From Ignavibacteria bacterium UBA4661 (GTDB lineage: Bacteria; Bacteroidota; Ignavibacteria; Kapaibacteriales; UBA4661): a DNA stretch of 37,368 nt. Location of the stretch: the NCBI GenBank assembly GCA_002405405.1, contig DHLT01000301.1, positions 1 to 37,368 on the forward strand. Reading direction: 5' to 3'. Positions 8,734 through 16,926 of this stretch are shown here, one piece after another. Each line of letters begins with the position of its first letter. Within the stretch, counting starts at the first letter, position 1. The notes below the pieces were generated by a model. The model did no database searches. It was not told the origin of the DNA and was given only the letters and a program-made list of their open reading frames with translations. Position numbers and translations under genes: made by a program.

Positions 8734-9663
8734 ATGTCAACGAATGCTTCTCTTCCGTCGAATACTTCTCTATCATCCACAACCGACTCTGCACCGCGCT
8801 CGCTAAGCACGGAAATTGATGTTTTGGTTGAGCAGATACGTTCGCAAGCGGGCATGTATGTACAACTCATGATACAGTTGCGCGATACCGCAGAACGTAT
8901 TGAACAAGACCGCATCAAGGTTGAAGAAGCATATCGCCAACTTCGCGCCGAGTCGAAACGCAGTATTGCCGATATCGAAAAATCTGCTCATGCGACTATG
9001 AATTCTGTTACAGAACATGCCCAGCAAATCGAGTCGCTCTATGGTGGATTGAAATCCATTCAGGAATTCCACCAAAAAACGAAAAATGAAAGCATCATTG
9101 CCGAAGAATATCGCAAACGCTTAGAAGCAATGCTCGTTGATACCGATGCCAAAGTCAAAAAAATGTATGATGAAATTGTTCCTGTCATCGAACAAAAACT
9201 TGGACAGCAGATTTATGCCATGCGCGAGCAATTACGCGGACAAGAAAATAAACTTGGCGACATCATGGAGGCACAACGCCGAGGATTTACGCGGTTAGAG
9301 GAAGAGGTTGATAATTTCAAAAGCAAAATCCCGGAAACCAGCTTAATCGTTAAACAAACAAATCGACGTATTGCAGAGATTGTAGAAGAGAGCTACAAAA
9401 CAGTAGAACAACAAGTTGCCAAAATTAATGATGACCTTGAAAAAGCAAAAGCCGAAGTCATGAAACAAAGCACCCTACTCGGTAGCGATGGTCATCAATC
9501 CGGACTACAAAAAAAGATCGATGTTCTCGAAACCAAAACCTATAAACTGGAACAACAAGTCAAGCAGTTTGATGCTGGAAGCAAGCGAGCGACCATGATT
9601 GCCATAGGTGTTGGGGTAGCAGGCATTATCTTGTCACTCAGTTTAATTTTTGCAATGAAATAA
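8734..9663 (+). CDS. Tail-anchored coiled-coil protein
   Basis: A 309-aa protein of unknown function. After a Ser/Thr-rich leader of about 28 residues, nearly the whole length is charged and heptad-like (Glu, Lys, Gln and Ala rich), consistent with long coiled coils. The final 25 residues contain one hydrophobic membrane segment (MIAIGVGVAGIILSLSLIF) followed by Ala-Met-Lys. With no N-terminal signal and a single C-terminal anchor, most of the protein should lie in the cytoplasm, attached to the inner membrane. It resembles in outline membrane-tethered structural or scaffold proteins, but I cannot assign a family. The adjacent 97-aa protein upstream is a plausible partner. Confidence 0.72.
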   Translation: MSTNASLPSNTSLSSTTDSAPRSLSTEIDVLVEQIRSQAGMYVQLMIQLRDTAERIEQDRIKVEEAYRQLRAESKRSIADIEKSAHATMNSVTEHAQQIESLYGGLKSIQEFHQKTKNESIIAEEYRKRLEAMLVDTDAKVKKMYDEIVPVIEQKLGQQIYAMREQLRGQENKLGDIMEAQRRGFTRLEEEVDNFKSKIPETSLIVKQTNRRIAEIVEESYKTVEQQVAKINDDLEKAKAEVMKQSTLLGSDGHQSGLQKKIDVLETKTYKLEQQVKQFDAGSKRATMIAIGVGVAGIILSLSLIFAMK

Positions 9664-9739
9664 GCTTTTCAATAGCCTTAGATTTCAACACTTCTTGTAT
9701 TTCTCTGACTGATTATATTTTAGAAGAAGGTTTTTTATA

Positions 9740-10216
9740 ATGCACTTCCACTTCAAGCATTTTTCCGAGCTTACTCTTGACGAACTGTATGCAATTCTTG
9801 CTGCTCGCCAAGAAGTCTTTATCGTAGAGCAAAACTGCCCGTATCTCGATGCTGATGGCTACGACAACAAAGCCCACCATTTATGGAGTGTGTTGCCTAA
9901 TCATAATCCCGATGATAGCACTGCGATTGGAGCATATATGCGTATTTTCGCGCCCGACATTAAGTATGTTGGTGAATCATCGTTAGGGCGGATTATTTCG
10001 ACTGCTAAAGCCCGAGGTACGGGTGCAGGACGCCGATTGGTACAAGAAGGCATTGCTCATTGTCAACGCATGTATCCGCATGTTTCTATTCGTATTGGTG
10101 CACAGCAATACCTTGAACAATTCTATGGTTCCTTTGGCTTTGTTACAGTCAGCGAACCCTATATGGAAGATGGTATTCCGCATATCGAAATGGTACTTGC
10201 CCGACCTACTCCGTAA
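9740..10216 (+). CDS. GNAT family N-acetyltransferase, ElaA-like
   Basis: Predicted cytosolic acetyl-CoA-dependent N-acyltransferase of the ElaA branch. Diagnostic features are the N-terminal LYAILAARQEVFIVEQNCPYLD segment, shared closely by ElaA proteins, then HLW, and a central SLGRIISTAKARGTGAGRRL region holding the acetyl-CoA pyrophosphate loop (R/Q-x-x-G-x-G/A). The C-terminus has QYLEQFYGSFGF, the usual GNAT motif B. Length is 158 aa, matching the family. AGAAGAAGG lies about nine bases before the start. Substrate is unknown; members are poorly characterised. It sits 76 bp downstream of the coiled-coil gene and 55 bp upstream of the amidase gene in the same direction. Confidence 0.9.
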   Translation: MHFHFKHFSELTLDELYAILAARQEVFIVEQNCPYLDADGYDNKAHHLWSVLPNHNPDDSTAIGAYMRIFAPDIKYVGESSLGRIISTAKARGTGAGRRLVQEGIAHCQRMYPHVSIRIGAQQYLEQFYGSFGFVTVSEPYMEDGIPHIEMVLARPTP

Positions 10217-10271
10217 TGGTTCGCAATAACATACTCATGATATCTTTTCATTCCTTTTTATACAGTACTTC

Positions 10272-11156
10272 ATGAAAAACTTTACTGTTGGTTTAGTGCA
10301 AATGGGATTTGGCACAGACCCCGATGAGAATACCCGCCGCGCCGTTGAGAAAGTTGGTGAAGCCGCAAGCAAAGGCGCACAGATTATATGCCTCCCCGAA
10401 ATGTATCGAACACCATACTTTTGCCAGCATGAGGACTTTGCTATGTTCGACCTGTCGGAAACTGTTCCCGGTCCATCAAGCGAAGCATTCTCTATAGCGG
10501 CAAAAAATCATAATGTAGCAGTTATTGTACCCATTTTTGAAAAGCGTGCACCGGGAGTATATCATAATAGCGCTCTCATCTATGATGCCGATGGAACATT
10601 ACTTGGTATTTATCGAAAAATGCATATTCCCGATGATCCTGCATTTTATGAGAAATACTATTTCACACCCGGCGATTTAGGCTTCCGTGCGTTTACAACC
10701 AAGCATGGTCGCATTTCTACACTTATCTGCTGGGATCAGTGGTATCCCGAAGGTGCACGGCTTTCTGCTTTGCGTGGTGCGGCATGTCTTTTTTATCCCA
10801 CAGCAATTGGCTGGCATCCCGATGAGCGCGAGCGATTTGGCACAGCACAACATGATTCATGGCGTACGATTCAGCGTAGTCATGCTATTGCGAATGGTGT
10901 CTATGTAGCATCCGTCAATCGTGTGGGGCATGAAATCCAACGCGAAGGTGATGCAGGATTAAAATTTTGGGGACAGTCCTTTATCTGTGACCCACAGGGC
11001 GTGGTGCTTGCCGAAGCAAGTATTGACGAAGAAGAAATCTTGATTGCCGATATTGACATGCGGCACTTAGAAACAATTCGCCGCAACTGGCCCTTCCTCC
11101 GTGATCGGCGCATCGATGCGTATGGCGATATTACCAAACGCTTTATCGAAGAGTAA
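10272..11156 (+). CDS. aguB: N-carbamoylputrescine amidase (nitrilase superfamily)
   Basis: Hydrolyses N-carbamoylputrescine to putrescine, CO2 and ammonia in the agmatine deiminase route of polyamine synthesis. The nitrilase catalytic triad is visible: Glu43 in CLPEMY, Lys116 in YRKMHIPDD and Cys153 in LICWDQWYPE. The segments around FYEKYYFTPGD, YPTAIGWHPDE and SHAIANGVYVASVNRVG match AguB closely and separate it from generic nitrilases. Length is 294 aa, normal. The usual partner, agmatine deiminase (aguA), is not within this window, so it is either elsewhere or absent. The gene is last in its plus-strand run and faces the minus-strand flavoprotein gene across a weak hairpin. Confidence 0.92.
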   Translation: MKNFTVGLVQMGFGTDPDENTRRAVEKVGEAASKGAQIICLPEMYRTPYFCQHEDFAMFDLSETVPGPSSEAFSIAAKNHNVAVIVPIFEKRAPGVYHNSALIYDADGTLLGIYRKMHIPDDPAFYEKYYFTPGDLGFRAFTTKHGRISTLICWDQWYPEGARLSALRGAACLFYPTAIGWHPDERERFGTAQHDSWRTIQRSHAIANGVYVASVNRVGHEIQREGDAGLKFWGQSFICDPQGVVLAEASIDEEEILIADIDMRHLETIRRNWPFLRDRRIDAYGDITKRFIEE

Positions 11157-11251
11157 GCAAGACGGAACCTTTTGCGCACCGGACATCACAAGAAATAGTA
11201 TGATGCCCTTCGTTCATAAAGCCGTATTTTTGTTGTGAACCGTAGAAAGAT

Positions 11252-11288
11252 AGCCCGCTGTGTATGATAACCTCATGTGCAGTGGGCT
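11252..11288. terminator. Probable terminator hairpin between convergent genes
   Basis: AGCCCGCTG at 11252-11260 pairs with CAGTGGGCT at 11280-11288 (one G-U pair), with a 19-base loop. Only short T runs flank it, so it is a moderate candidate. It lies between the stops of the amidase gene (plus) and the flavoprotein gene (minus). Confidence 0.5.
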
Positions 11289-11294
11289 TTCGAT

Positions 11295-12437
11295 TTATAG
11301 TCGGTTGTTCATCCCACCGACACGAGACAATGCCTCATTGATATGCCGATACACACCATGCCCATGCACAGCAAACTGCGCAAAATATCCCGTGTACCAC
11401 TGACATACACTTGCCCCTGCCTGTTGCGCAGTGCGTACATCCTCTGCTATTGCAATGCCACCCGTACTGATGACATGAAATTCCCGATCATGACGTAGAG
11501 TGCGGCAATACTCTGCGGCATGGTGCACACAAGCAAGTGCATCTCCTTTCACTACTTCGCCCGATACACCGCCACCAAATGTTTGCGTAAAGTAATCATA
11601 CAACCGACGTTCGCTATGGTGAATCCGCTCTGCATGATGTACATAGCGCGTTGAAGTATTGCCGAAATTCACACCATCATATCCAAGGGTGTTTAAAATA
11701 TCCATGAGTGGTGCGATTTGCTCTTGCTGGGTATCGCTAGAATACTTCACAATAATCGGTAGTCGCTGTGTACGCTTGCGGAGAGCATGTTCGGCAAGAA
11801 ACTCCAACCGTTCCACCATTGCATCCCAGCTTTTGTGTTCATCGGAGTGCGACGTATTGGGGCAACTTTCGTTGAGTTCGATAAAATCAACTCGAGCGGA
11901 GGCATACATTTGTATTGCTTCGACTAATTCCTCTAATGCCGCTCGACCACTTGACTCCGGTGCCGCCATGATGCTGACACCTATGGGAAAATCGTTGTAC
12001 CGAGGTAATCCCGAAAGTCGTTTGGCAACCTCAGCATGACCCGCATTCGGCAAACCCAACCAATTCGATGCTGAGCGCGAACGCGGGTACGGTGCAAAAG
12101 GTTTTGCAATGCCTGCTTTGCTATTGCCTGTGCGCGGGTATGTGGTGGTGGTTCCTGCCAAATATGCCCCTGCTCCTTGGCGATAGACCATGTCGTACCC
12201 CTCGCCATTTTTGAATATCCCTGCGGCATTAAAGAGTGACGAACGGAAGCGTAATCCCCACAGCTCTGTTGCGAGTTCTTGAGGCGTTGTGTCGTGTGGT
12301 TGTGCATCAGCAAAAAATTGCTCTAAAAAAAAGTTACGCCCCTGCGAATACAATTGTACCGCGGTATGAGGCGGTAAAAGCGCGACGAATGGACGCATAA
12401 GATGATCAGCGCGTGCGAGAAATTCAGCAAGAGTCAT
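11295..12437 (-). CDS. Dihydroorotate dehydrogenase-like flavoprotein
   Basis: FMN TIM-barrel enzyme of the dihydroorotate dehydrogenase family, which oxidises dihydroorotate to orotate in pyrimidine synthesis. FMN and substrate motifs are visible: FNAAGIFKNG (about 69-78), FIELNESCPNTS (about 185-196), LPIIVKYS, YDGVNFGNTSTR, and a terminal HVISTGGI plus GASVCQWYTG phosphate-binding region. Cys192 sits where class 1 enzymes carry their catalytic Cys base in the SCPN motif, whereas the overall layout and N-terminal helix (MTLAEFLARADHLMRPF) look more class 2-like. True PyrD function is therefore likely but not certain. The start at 12437 begins conserved sequence; upstream extension to 12503 overlaps the preceding gene. 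It is the last gene of a three-gene minus-strand run, 31 bp after a GNAT gene. Confidence 0.82.
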   Translation of the reverse strand: MTLAEFLARADHLMRPFVALLPPHTAVQLYSQGRNFFLEQFFADAQPHDTTPQELATELWGLRFRSSLFNAAGIFKNGEGYDMVYRQGAGAYLAGTTTTYPRTGNSKAGIAKPFAPYPRSRSASNWLGLPNAGHAEVAKRLSGLPRYNDFPIGVSIMAAPESSGRAALEELVEAIQMYASARVDFIELNESCPNTSHSDEHKSWDAMVERLEFLAEHALRKRTQRLPIIVKYSSDTQQEQIAPLMDILNTLGYDGVNFGNTSTRYVHHAERIHHSERRLYDYFTQTFGGGVSGEVVKGDALACVHHAAEYCRTLRHDREFHVISTGGIAIAEDVRTAQQAGASVCQWYTGYFAQFAVHGHGVYRHINEALSRVGGMNNRL

Positions 12438-12468
12438 AGCGTGTTGTTGATTGGTGATTGTATATGCC

Positions 12469-13005
12469 TTACAAAAATTTGAGCATGAGTATCTCGTCCA
12501 CATACCCCGTATAAGTCTTCAGTGCTTGCGGTTCTCTGCCGTACTCGACAAATCCCATTTTACGGTAGAGCTGGTATGCGGGTGAGGTTGGTGGCGATAC
12601 TGTCAGAAGAATTTGCTCGCATCGTGCATCCTCTTTGGCAATGGTCGTTAACATATCAAGTAGTTTGACAGCAATGCCTTGCCCACGTGCCGAGAGCGCA
12701 ACATACATACCAAAAAGTCGCGCTTTGTGGCTTCGCTTGATAAATTGCTGTTGCACTTGCAAACTCACCATACCGAGTATCCGATGATCTTCTTCAGCAA
12801 ATGCGCCTAGAACAAATTGTGTAGGGTATTGCAAATACTGTTGAAAAAACTGCTCCTTATTCAGGGTAGATATTTTCTGATACTCATCATAACTTGAACT
12901 AAACGAGTCCGAATCTGTCCGCAATGCCTCCTCACGCAAACGCACATATTCGAGAAAATCATTCTCGTCCAATGGTCGGACATAATATGGTGTGTGAATA
13001 TTCAT
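12469..13005 (-). CDS. GNAT family N-acetyltransferase
   Basis: Predicted acetyl-CoA-dependent acyltransferase, 178 aa. It has the N-terminal YVRPLDENDFLEYVRLREEAL strand-helix unit, VLGAFAEEDHRILGMVSLQ (core strands), MYVALSARGQGIAVKLLD with the R-G-x-G-I/A acetyl-CoA loop, and a C-terminal SPAYQLYRKMGFVEYG motif B. The start at 13005 is set by a good Shine-Dalgarno (AAAGGGGA) about seven bases upstream; the longer frame to 13065 overlaps comM. It lies between the comM and flavoprotein genes on the same strand, 47 bp after the former. Substrate unknown. Confidence 0.88.
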   Translation of the reverse strand: MNIHTPYYVRPLDENDFLEYVRLREEALRTDSDSFSSSYDEYQKISTLNKEQFFQQYLQYPTQFVLGAFAEEDHRILGMVSLQVQQQFIKRSHKARLFGMYVALSARGQGIAVKLLDMLTTIAKEDARCEQILLTVSPPTSPAYQLYRKMGFVEYGREPQALKTYTGYVDEILMLKFL

Positions 13006-13052
13006 GGCATTCCCCTTTTTCCCATGCTGAAAAAAATGTATTCTCCACAAAA

Positions 13053-14597
13053 CTACGCATTCCAAAATTGTCGATCGAGCGAACGGTATTGAATTGCCTC
13101 ACTGATATGTTGAGGTTGAATATGTTCACGATCGGCAAGATCGGCAATCGTACGTGCCACTTTGAGAATACGATCAAAAGCACGTGCTGACAATCCTAAT
13201 TTCGTCATTGCCATTTTCATGAGTGCTTGACCTTGTTCGTCAAGAATACAGAACTTTTTCAAATCTGCTGAAGTCATATCAGCGTTTTTGTGAACGCCTT
13301 TACGTTTTGCAAAACGGTGCTTTTGAATCTCACGAGCGCGTACAACACGCTCGCGCACAGTATTGGATGATTCCCCTTGCTTTGTATCTGTAAGATCTTG
13401 ATACTTTACTGATGCTACATCCACATGAATATCAATACGATCCAGCAAAGGTCCTGAAATTTTCGCCATATAGCGTTGAATGTGCTGTGGCGAGCAGACA
13501 CATTCTTGGATAGTCGAACCAAAGTGCCCACACGGACAAGGATTCATCGAACATACCAGCATGAAATTTGCGGGATATTCGACGGTCATTTTTGTTCGAG
13601 AAATTGCGATACGTCTATCCTCCAACGGTTGGCGTAACACTTCAAGAACATTTCGTGCAAATTCCGGCAATTCATCTAAAAAGAGTACGCCATGATGCGC
13701 CAGCGAAATCTCGCCCGGGCGCACTACGCCAACACCGCCACCCACAAGTGCCGCATCAGAAATCGTATGATGCGGTGCACGATAGGGGCGTACTGATACC
13801 AAACCCACACCACCGGGTAATACACCTGCAACAGAATGAATTTTCGTCGTTTCGAGTGCTTCGTCAATTGTAAGTGGCGGTAAAATACCTGCAAGACGCT
13901 TAGCAAGCATCGTTTTACCCGAACCCGGTGGACCTACCATGATGATATTATGACCACCTGCCGCGGCAACCTCCATTGCCCGTTTGACATTTTCCTGTCC
14001 TTTCACATCGGCAAGATCAGGAATCATCGTTGTTTCGGTATGAAAGAGTTGATTGGCATCTACCACACGTGGAGAAATAACACGCTCGGCAGAACAGTAC
14101 TCAACGGCTTCCCTCAGAGACTGTACCGGAATCACTGCAACACCTTCGACCATCGCGGCTTCATTCGCATTGGCTTCGGGTAGAATAATCGTCGTGCATC
14201 CTTCGTGCTTTGCCTGCATAGCAATTGCCAGCGCACCATGCACCGGACGGACTGTACCATCGAGTGCCAATTCACCAAGAAGCAATGTACTCTCGGGAAT
14301 AGTGTCCACCTGACCAAGTGAAGCAAGCAATGCAAGAGCAATCGGTAAATCAAACGCACTGCCTTCTTTACGAATGTCCGCCGGAGCAAGGTTAACCGTA
14401 ATGCGTTTGGGAGGAAAGGCAAAGTTTGAATTTTTAATTGCCGCCGACACACGCTCGCGAGATTCACGTACTGCAGAATCAGGCAATCCTACCACCGCAA
14501 AACCCGGAATGCCATTTTCAACATGGGTTTCAATTTCTACCACAAACGCATTCACACCAAACGTTGCCGCCGAACGTACACGCGAAAACATTGCCAT
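13053..14597 (-). CDS. comM: YifB/ComM family Mg-chelatase-like AAA+ ATPase
   Basis: AAA+ helicase-like ATPase; the characterised member ComM is a hexameric branch-migration helicase that extends heteroduplex during natural transformation. Residues 1-170 are the Lon-protease-like substrate domain (GLPDSAVRESRERV, KRITVNLAPAD). The ATPase core has Walker A GPPGSGKT at 222-229 and Walker B FLDE at 306-309. A zinc-binding group follows (Cys354, Cys356, Cys366, Cys368), then the C-terminal Mg-chelatase domain with LSARAFDRILKVARTIADL. Length of 514 aa is standard. Its presence is common in bacteria and does not by itself prove competence. It is divergent from the VOC gene and leads the comM-GNAT-flavoprotein run. 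Confidence 0.95.
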   Translation of the reverse strand: MAMFSRVRSAATFGVNAFVVEIETHVENGIPGFAVVGLPDSAVRESRERVSAAIKNSNFAFPPKRITVNLAPADIRKEGSAFDLPIALALLASLGQVDTIPESTLLLGELALDGTVRPVHGALAIAMQAKHEGCTTIILPEANANEAAMVEGVAVIPVQSLREAVEYCSAERVISPRVVDANQLFHTETTMIPDLADVKGQENVKRAMEVAAAGGHNIIMVGPPGSGKTMLAKRLAGILPPLTIDEALETTKIHSVAGVLPGGVGLVSVRPYRAPHHTISDAALVGGGVGVVRPGEISLAHHGVLFLDELPEFARNVLEVLRQPLEDRRIAISRTKMTVEYPANFMLVCSMNPCPCGHFGSTIQECVCSPQHIQRYMAKISGPLLDRIDIHVDVASVKYQDLTDTKQGESSNTVRERVVRAREIQKHRFAKRKGVHKNADMTSADLKKFCILDEQGQALMKMAMTKLGLSARAFDRILKVARTIADLADREHIQPQHISEAIQYRSLDRQFWNA

Positions 14598-14643
14598 ATC
14601 ATGTCAAAAAAAACGAGCGAAAAAAACTTTTTTCGATACATTG

Positions 14644-14690
14644 AGTACACATAGAAACGTGTACTGATCGAAACATTCAACTGTACACGT
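14644..14690. promoter_or_regulatory. Candidate operator: GTACAC half-sites
   Basis: AGTACAC at 14644-14650 and GTGTACT at 14659-14665 form a perfect 7-bp inverted repeat with an 8-base spacer. A third copy of the half-site, GTACACGT at 14683-14690, is an inverted match to ACGTGTAC at 14657-14664. All lie in the 134-bp divergent gap between comM and the VOC gene, where a regulator could act on either. No cognate regulator is identified. Confidence 0.35.
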
Positions 14691-14722
14691 AAGTTACTCA
14701 CCTCACTCACAACTCACAACTT

Positions 14723-14727
14723 GGAGG
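14723..14727 (+). promoter_or_regulatory. Strong Shine-Dalgarno site for the VOC gene
   Basis: GGAGG lies four bases before the ATG at 14732. It is notable because most genes in this window have weak or no visible Shine-Dalgarno sequence. Confidence 0.75.
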
Positions 14728-14731
14728 ATAT

Positions 14732-15121
14732 ATGTTTCTTGGTCTGCGTACCGTAATTTATCAAGTTTCTAATTTGGTAGAAGCAACTGCGTGGTACACC
14801 AAAGTTCTTGGTGTTGCACCCTATTTTAATGAACCATACTATGTTGGCTTTCATGTTGGTGGTTTTGAGCTTGGCTTACAAGCAGATTCTCCATCCTCTA
14901 CACCGGTTGCAAATCAAATTGCCTACTGGGGTGTGGATGAAAATATCGAAGCTGTCTATGCGCATTTACTTGCTTGTGGTGCAACACCACGCGAACATGA
15001 TCCTGCCAACACCGATAATGCTGCAATCTCGGATGTCGGCGGTGGCATCCGCGTAGCAGAAGTCCGTGATCCTTTTGGAAATATCTTCGCTATCTTGTTC
15101 ACTCCGCATTTTGGCGCATAA
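14732..15121 (+). CDS. VOC/glyoxalase-fold family protein
   Basis: A 129-aa single-domain protein of the vicinal oxygen chelate (glyoxalase/bleomycin resistance/dioxygenase) superfamily. It shows the two beta-alpha-beta-beta-beta modules: the first from LRTVIYQVSNLVEATAWYTKVLG to FELGL, and the second from YWGVDENIEAVYAHLLACGAT to the closing RVAEVRDPFGNIFAI, the classic end motif with its metal-ligand Glu and DPFGN turn. Enzyme versus binding protein cannot be decided. A strong GGAGG precedes the start. It is six bases ahead of the GNAT gene, so the two are translated from one transcript. Confidence 0.88.
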   Translation: MFLGLRTVIYQVSNLVEATAWYTKVLGVAPYFNEPYYVGFHVGGFELGLQADSPSSTPVANQIAYWGVDENIEAVYAHLLACGATPREHDPANTDNAAISDVGGGIRVAEVRDPFGNIFAILFTPHFGA

Positions 15122-15127
15122 GTCTTT

Positions 15128-15643
15128 ATGGCAATTACTCTGCAACACTTTACTCCGCAGTATCAACAACAAGTACAAGATTTCGTGCTTGGCATTCAGA
15201 ATGGTGAATTCCATTTGGGCTTGACCGTTCACGATCAGCCCGACCTACCAAATCTACAAGCATTCTACCAAGAGCGTGGCGGGCAGTTTTGGATTGCTCT
15301 TGACGAAGACGATACGGTTGTCGCCACCATTGCAGTAGAATTGCTTCCACGCCACAATGCTGTGCTTCGCAAAATGTTTGTCGCACCCCACCTGCGCGGC
15401 AAGAAAACAATCAACAACAAAGAACTCAATATCGCTCAGACACTCTTCAATGCTGTTCTTGACTTTGCACGCGAACATAATGTGAGCGATCTGTGGCTCG
15501 ACACTCCGCATCAAGCGCAAGCCGCACACCGCTTTTATGTGCGTAATGGCTTTGTGCACGTTAATGCAGAGGCAATTCCCCATGAATTTCGTTTGCCGAA
15601 TATTGCTCTGTCGAAAATACATTTGTATCGCTTGAGTCTTTAA
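15128..15643 (+). CDS. GNAT family N-acetyltransferase
   Basis: Predicted acetyl-CoA-dependent acyltransferase, 171 aa. The order of elements fits the GNAT fold: FWIALDEDDTVVATIAVEL (beta strands 2-4), LRKMFVAPHLRGKKTINNKELNIAQTL (strand 4 and the acetyl-CoA loop, here expanded by several residues between Arg-Gly and the helix), then LWLDTPHQAQAAHRFYVRNGF (motif B). The loop is longer than the usual R-x-x-G-x-G/A, which is mildly unusual. It starts six bases after the VOC gene and ends 35 bp before purK. Substrate unknown. Confidence 0.85.
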   Translation: MAITLQHFTPQYQQQVQDFVLGIQNGEFHLGLTVHDQPDLPNLQAFYQERGGQFWIALDEDDTVVATIAVELLPRHNAVLRKMFVAPHLRGKKTINNKELNIAQTLFNAVLDFAREHNVSDLWLDTPHQAQAAHRFYVRNGFVHVNAEAIPHEFRLPNIALSKIHLYRLSL

Positions 15644-15678
15644 TTCTCATATACTCTTTCATCAAACACTCTTTTCCT

Positions 15679-16857
15679 ATGATTGGGTCTCTTCTTACGC
15701 CCGGTGCACCTACGATGCTTGGCATTCTTGGTGGCGGGCAATTAGCCAAAATGCTTGCTCAAACCGCGTACCGCATGGGTTTGCACATTGCTGTTATCGA
15801 GCATGGTGAAAATTCACCCGCCGGCTTGATGACGAAGCATGAGTTTTCGCAAGGATGGAATCATGAAGGGGACTTGGAGAATTTTATCACATGCGTTGAT
15901 ATCATCACCTTGGAAAATGAGTTTATCGATCCTGCTATCTTAGATCGCATTGCCGAGCGCAGACCGGTTTTTCCATCGCCCGATACGATGCGCTTAGTCC
16001 AAGATAAATTCATTCAAAAAGAAACCATGCAGAAAGCAGGCATCCCAACACCTCGATTTTGCGCGGTAGACAAGGAAACCGATGCGTATGATTTTGCTGA
16101 AAGCGTTGGTTACCCTATCGTCATCAAAACACGAAAATTTGGTTATGATGGTTATGGCAACATGACAGCAAAACGTCGCAACGAAGCATATCGCGCATGG
16201 ATGCGATGGGGCAACTATGAGGGTAATGATCCTGATCAGGTTCGCCCCATCATGGCAGAAGAATTTGTTGATTTCACGCATGAACTTGCCGTCATGGTTG
16301 CTCGCAATCGGCGTGGTGAACTTGCCATCTATCCTTGTGTTGAAACGATTCAAAAAGATCATATCTGCCACACCGTGATTGCTCCTGCGCGCCTCGATGA
16401 AAGCATTCGCAAGCGTGCGCAAGATATTGCCGTATCGGCGGTCGAAGCAGTGCAAGGCGTGGGTGGCTTTGGTGTCGAAATGTTTTTGCGATCTGATGGC
16501 ACATTGCTGTACAATGAAATTGCCCCACGCCCTCATAATTCCGGTCATTACACGATTGAGGGTTGTCATACTTCGCAATTTGAAAACTGTATTCGTGCTG
16601 TGTTGAATTTGCCACTTGGCTCTGCCGAACAGCGCACACCGGTGGCAGTGATGATGAATCTTCTCGGTGAGCGCAGTGGTCCGGGCATACCGGACAGCGT
16701 GGTTGCCATGATGCAATCACCTCATGCACAATTACACTTGTATGGCAAGAAAGATTCTCGCAAAGGACGTAAAATGGGACATCTCACGGTCATCGGCAAT
16801 GACATCGACACCACCCTTGCCGAAGCACAACGCGCAGTCGATGATCTTGTGTGGTGA
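15679..16857 (+). CDS. purK: 5-(Carboxyamino)imidazole ribonucleotide synthase
   Basis: ATP-grasp enzyme that carboxylates aminoimidazole ribonucleotide with bicarbonate in de novo purine synthesis. The N-terminal nucleotide-binding segment LGILGGGQLAKML is diagnostic. ATP-grasp features follow: DKFIQKETMQKAGIPTPRF, YPIVIKTRKFGYDGYGN, ELAVMVARNRRGE, and the metal-binding GVEMFLRSDGTLLYNEIAPRPHNSGHYTIEG segment. The C-terminus HLYGKKDSRKGRKMGHLTV is also family-typical. Length is 392 aa, normal. The partner mutase purE is not in this window. It is the last of the plus-strand run and faces the serine hydrolase gene; I saw no clear terminator in the 69-bp gap. Confidence 0.95.
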   Translation: MIGSLLTPGAPTMLGILGGGQLAKMLAQTAYRMGLHIAVIEHGENSPAGLMTKHEFSQGWNHEGDLENFITCVDIITLENEFIDPAILDRIAERRPVFPSPDTMRLVQDKFIQKETMQKAGIPTPRFCAVDKETDAYDFAESVGYPIVIKTRKFGYDGYGNMTAKRRNEAYRAWMRWGNYEGNDPDQVRPIMAEEFVDFTHELAVMVARNRRGELAIYPCVETIQKDHICHTVIAPARLDESIRKRAQDIAVSAVEAVQGVGGFGVEMFLRSDGTLLYNEIAPRPHNSGHYTIEGCHTSQFENCIRAVLNLPLGSAEQRTPVAVMMNLLGERSGPGIPDSVVAMMQSPHAQLHLYGKKDSRKGRKMGHLTVIGNDIDTTLAEAQRAVDDLVW

Positions 16858-16926
16858 CTGCTTTCGTGTGCCAAACTATGGCGAAGATGTGTAGAAACCA
16901 AGATTTCAAGAGCTTCCCAACAACTT

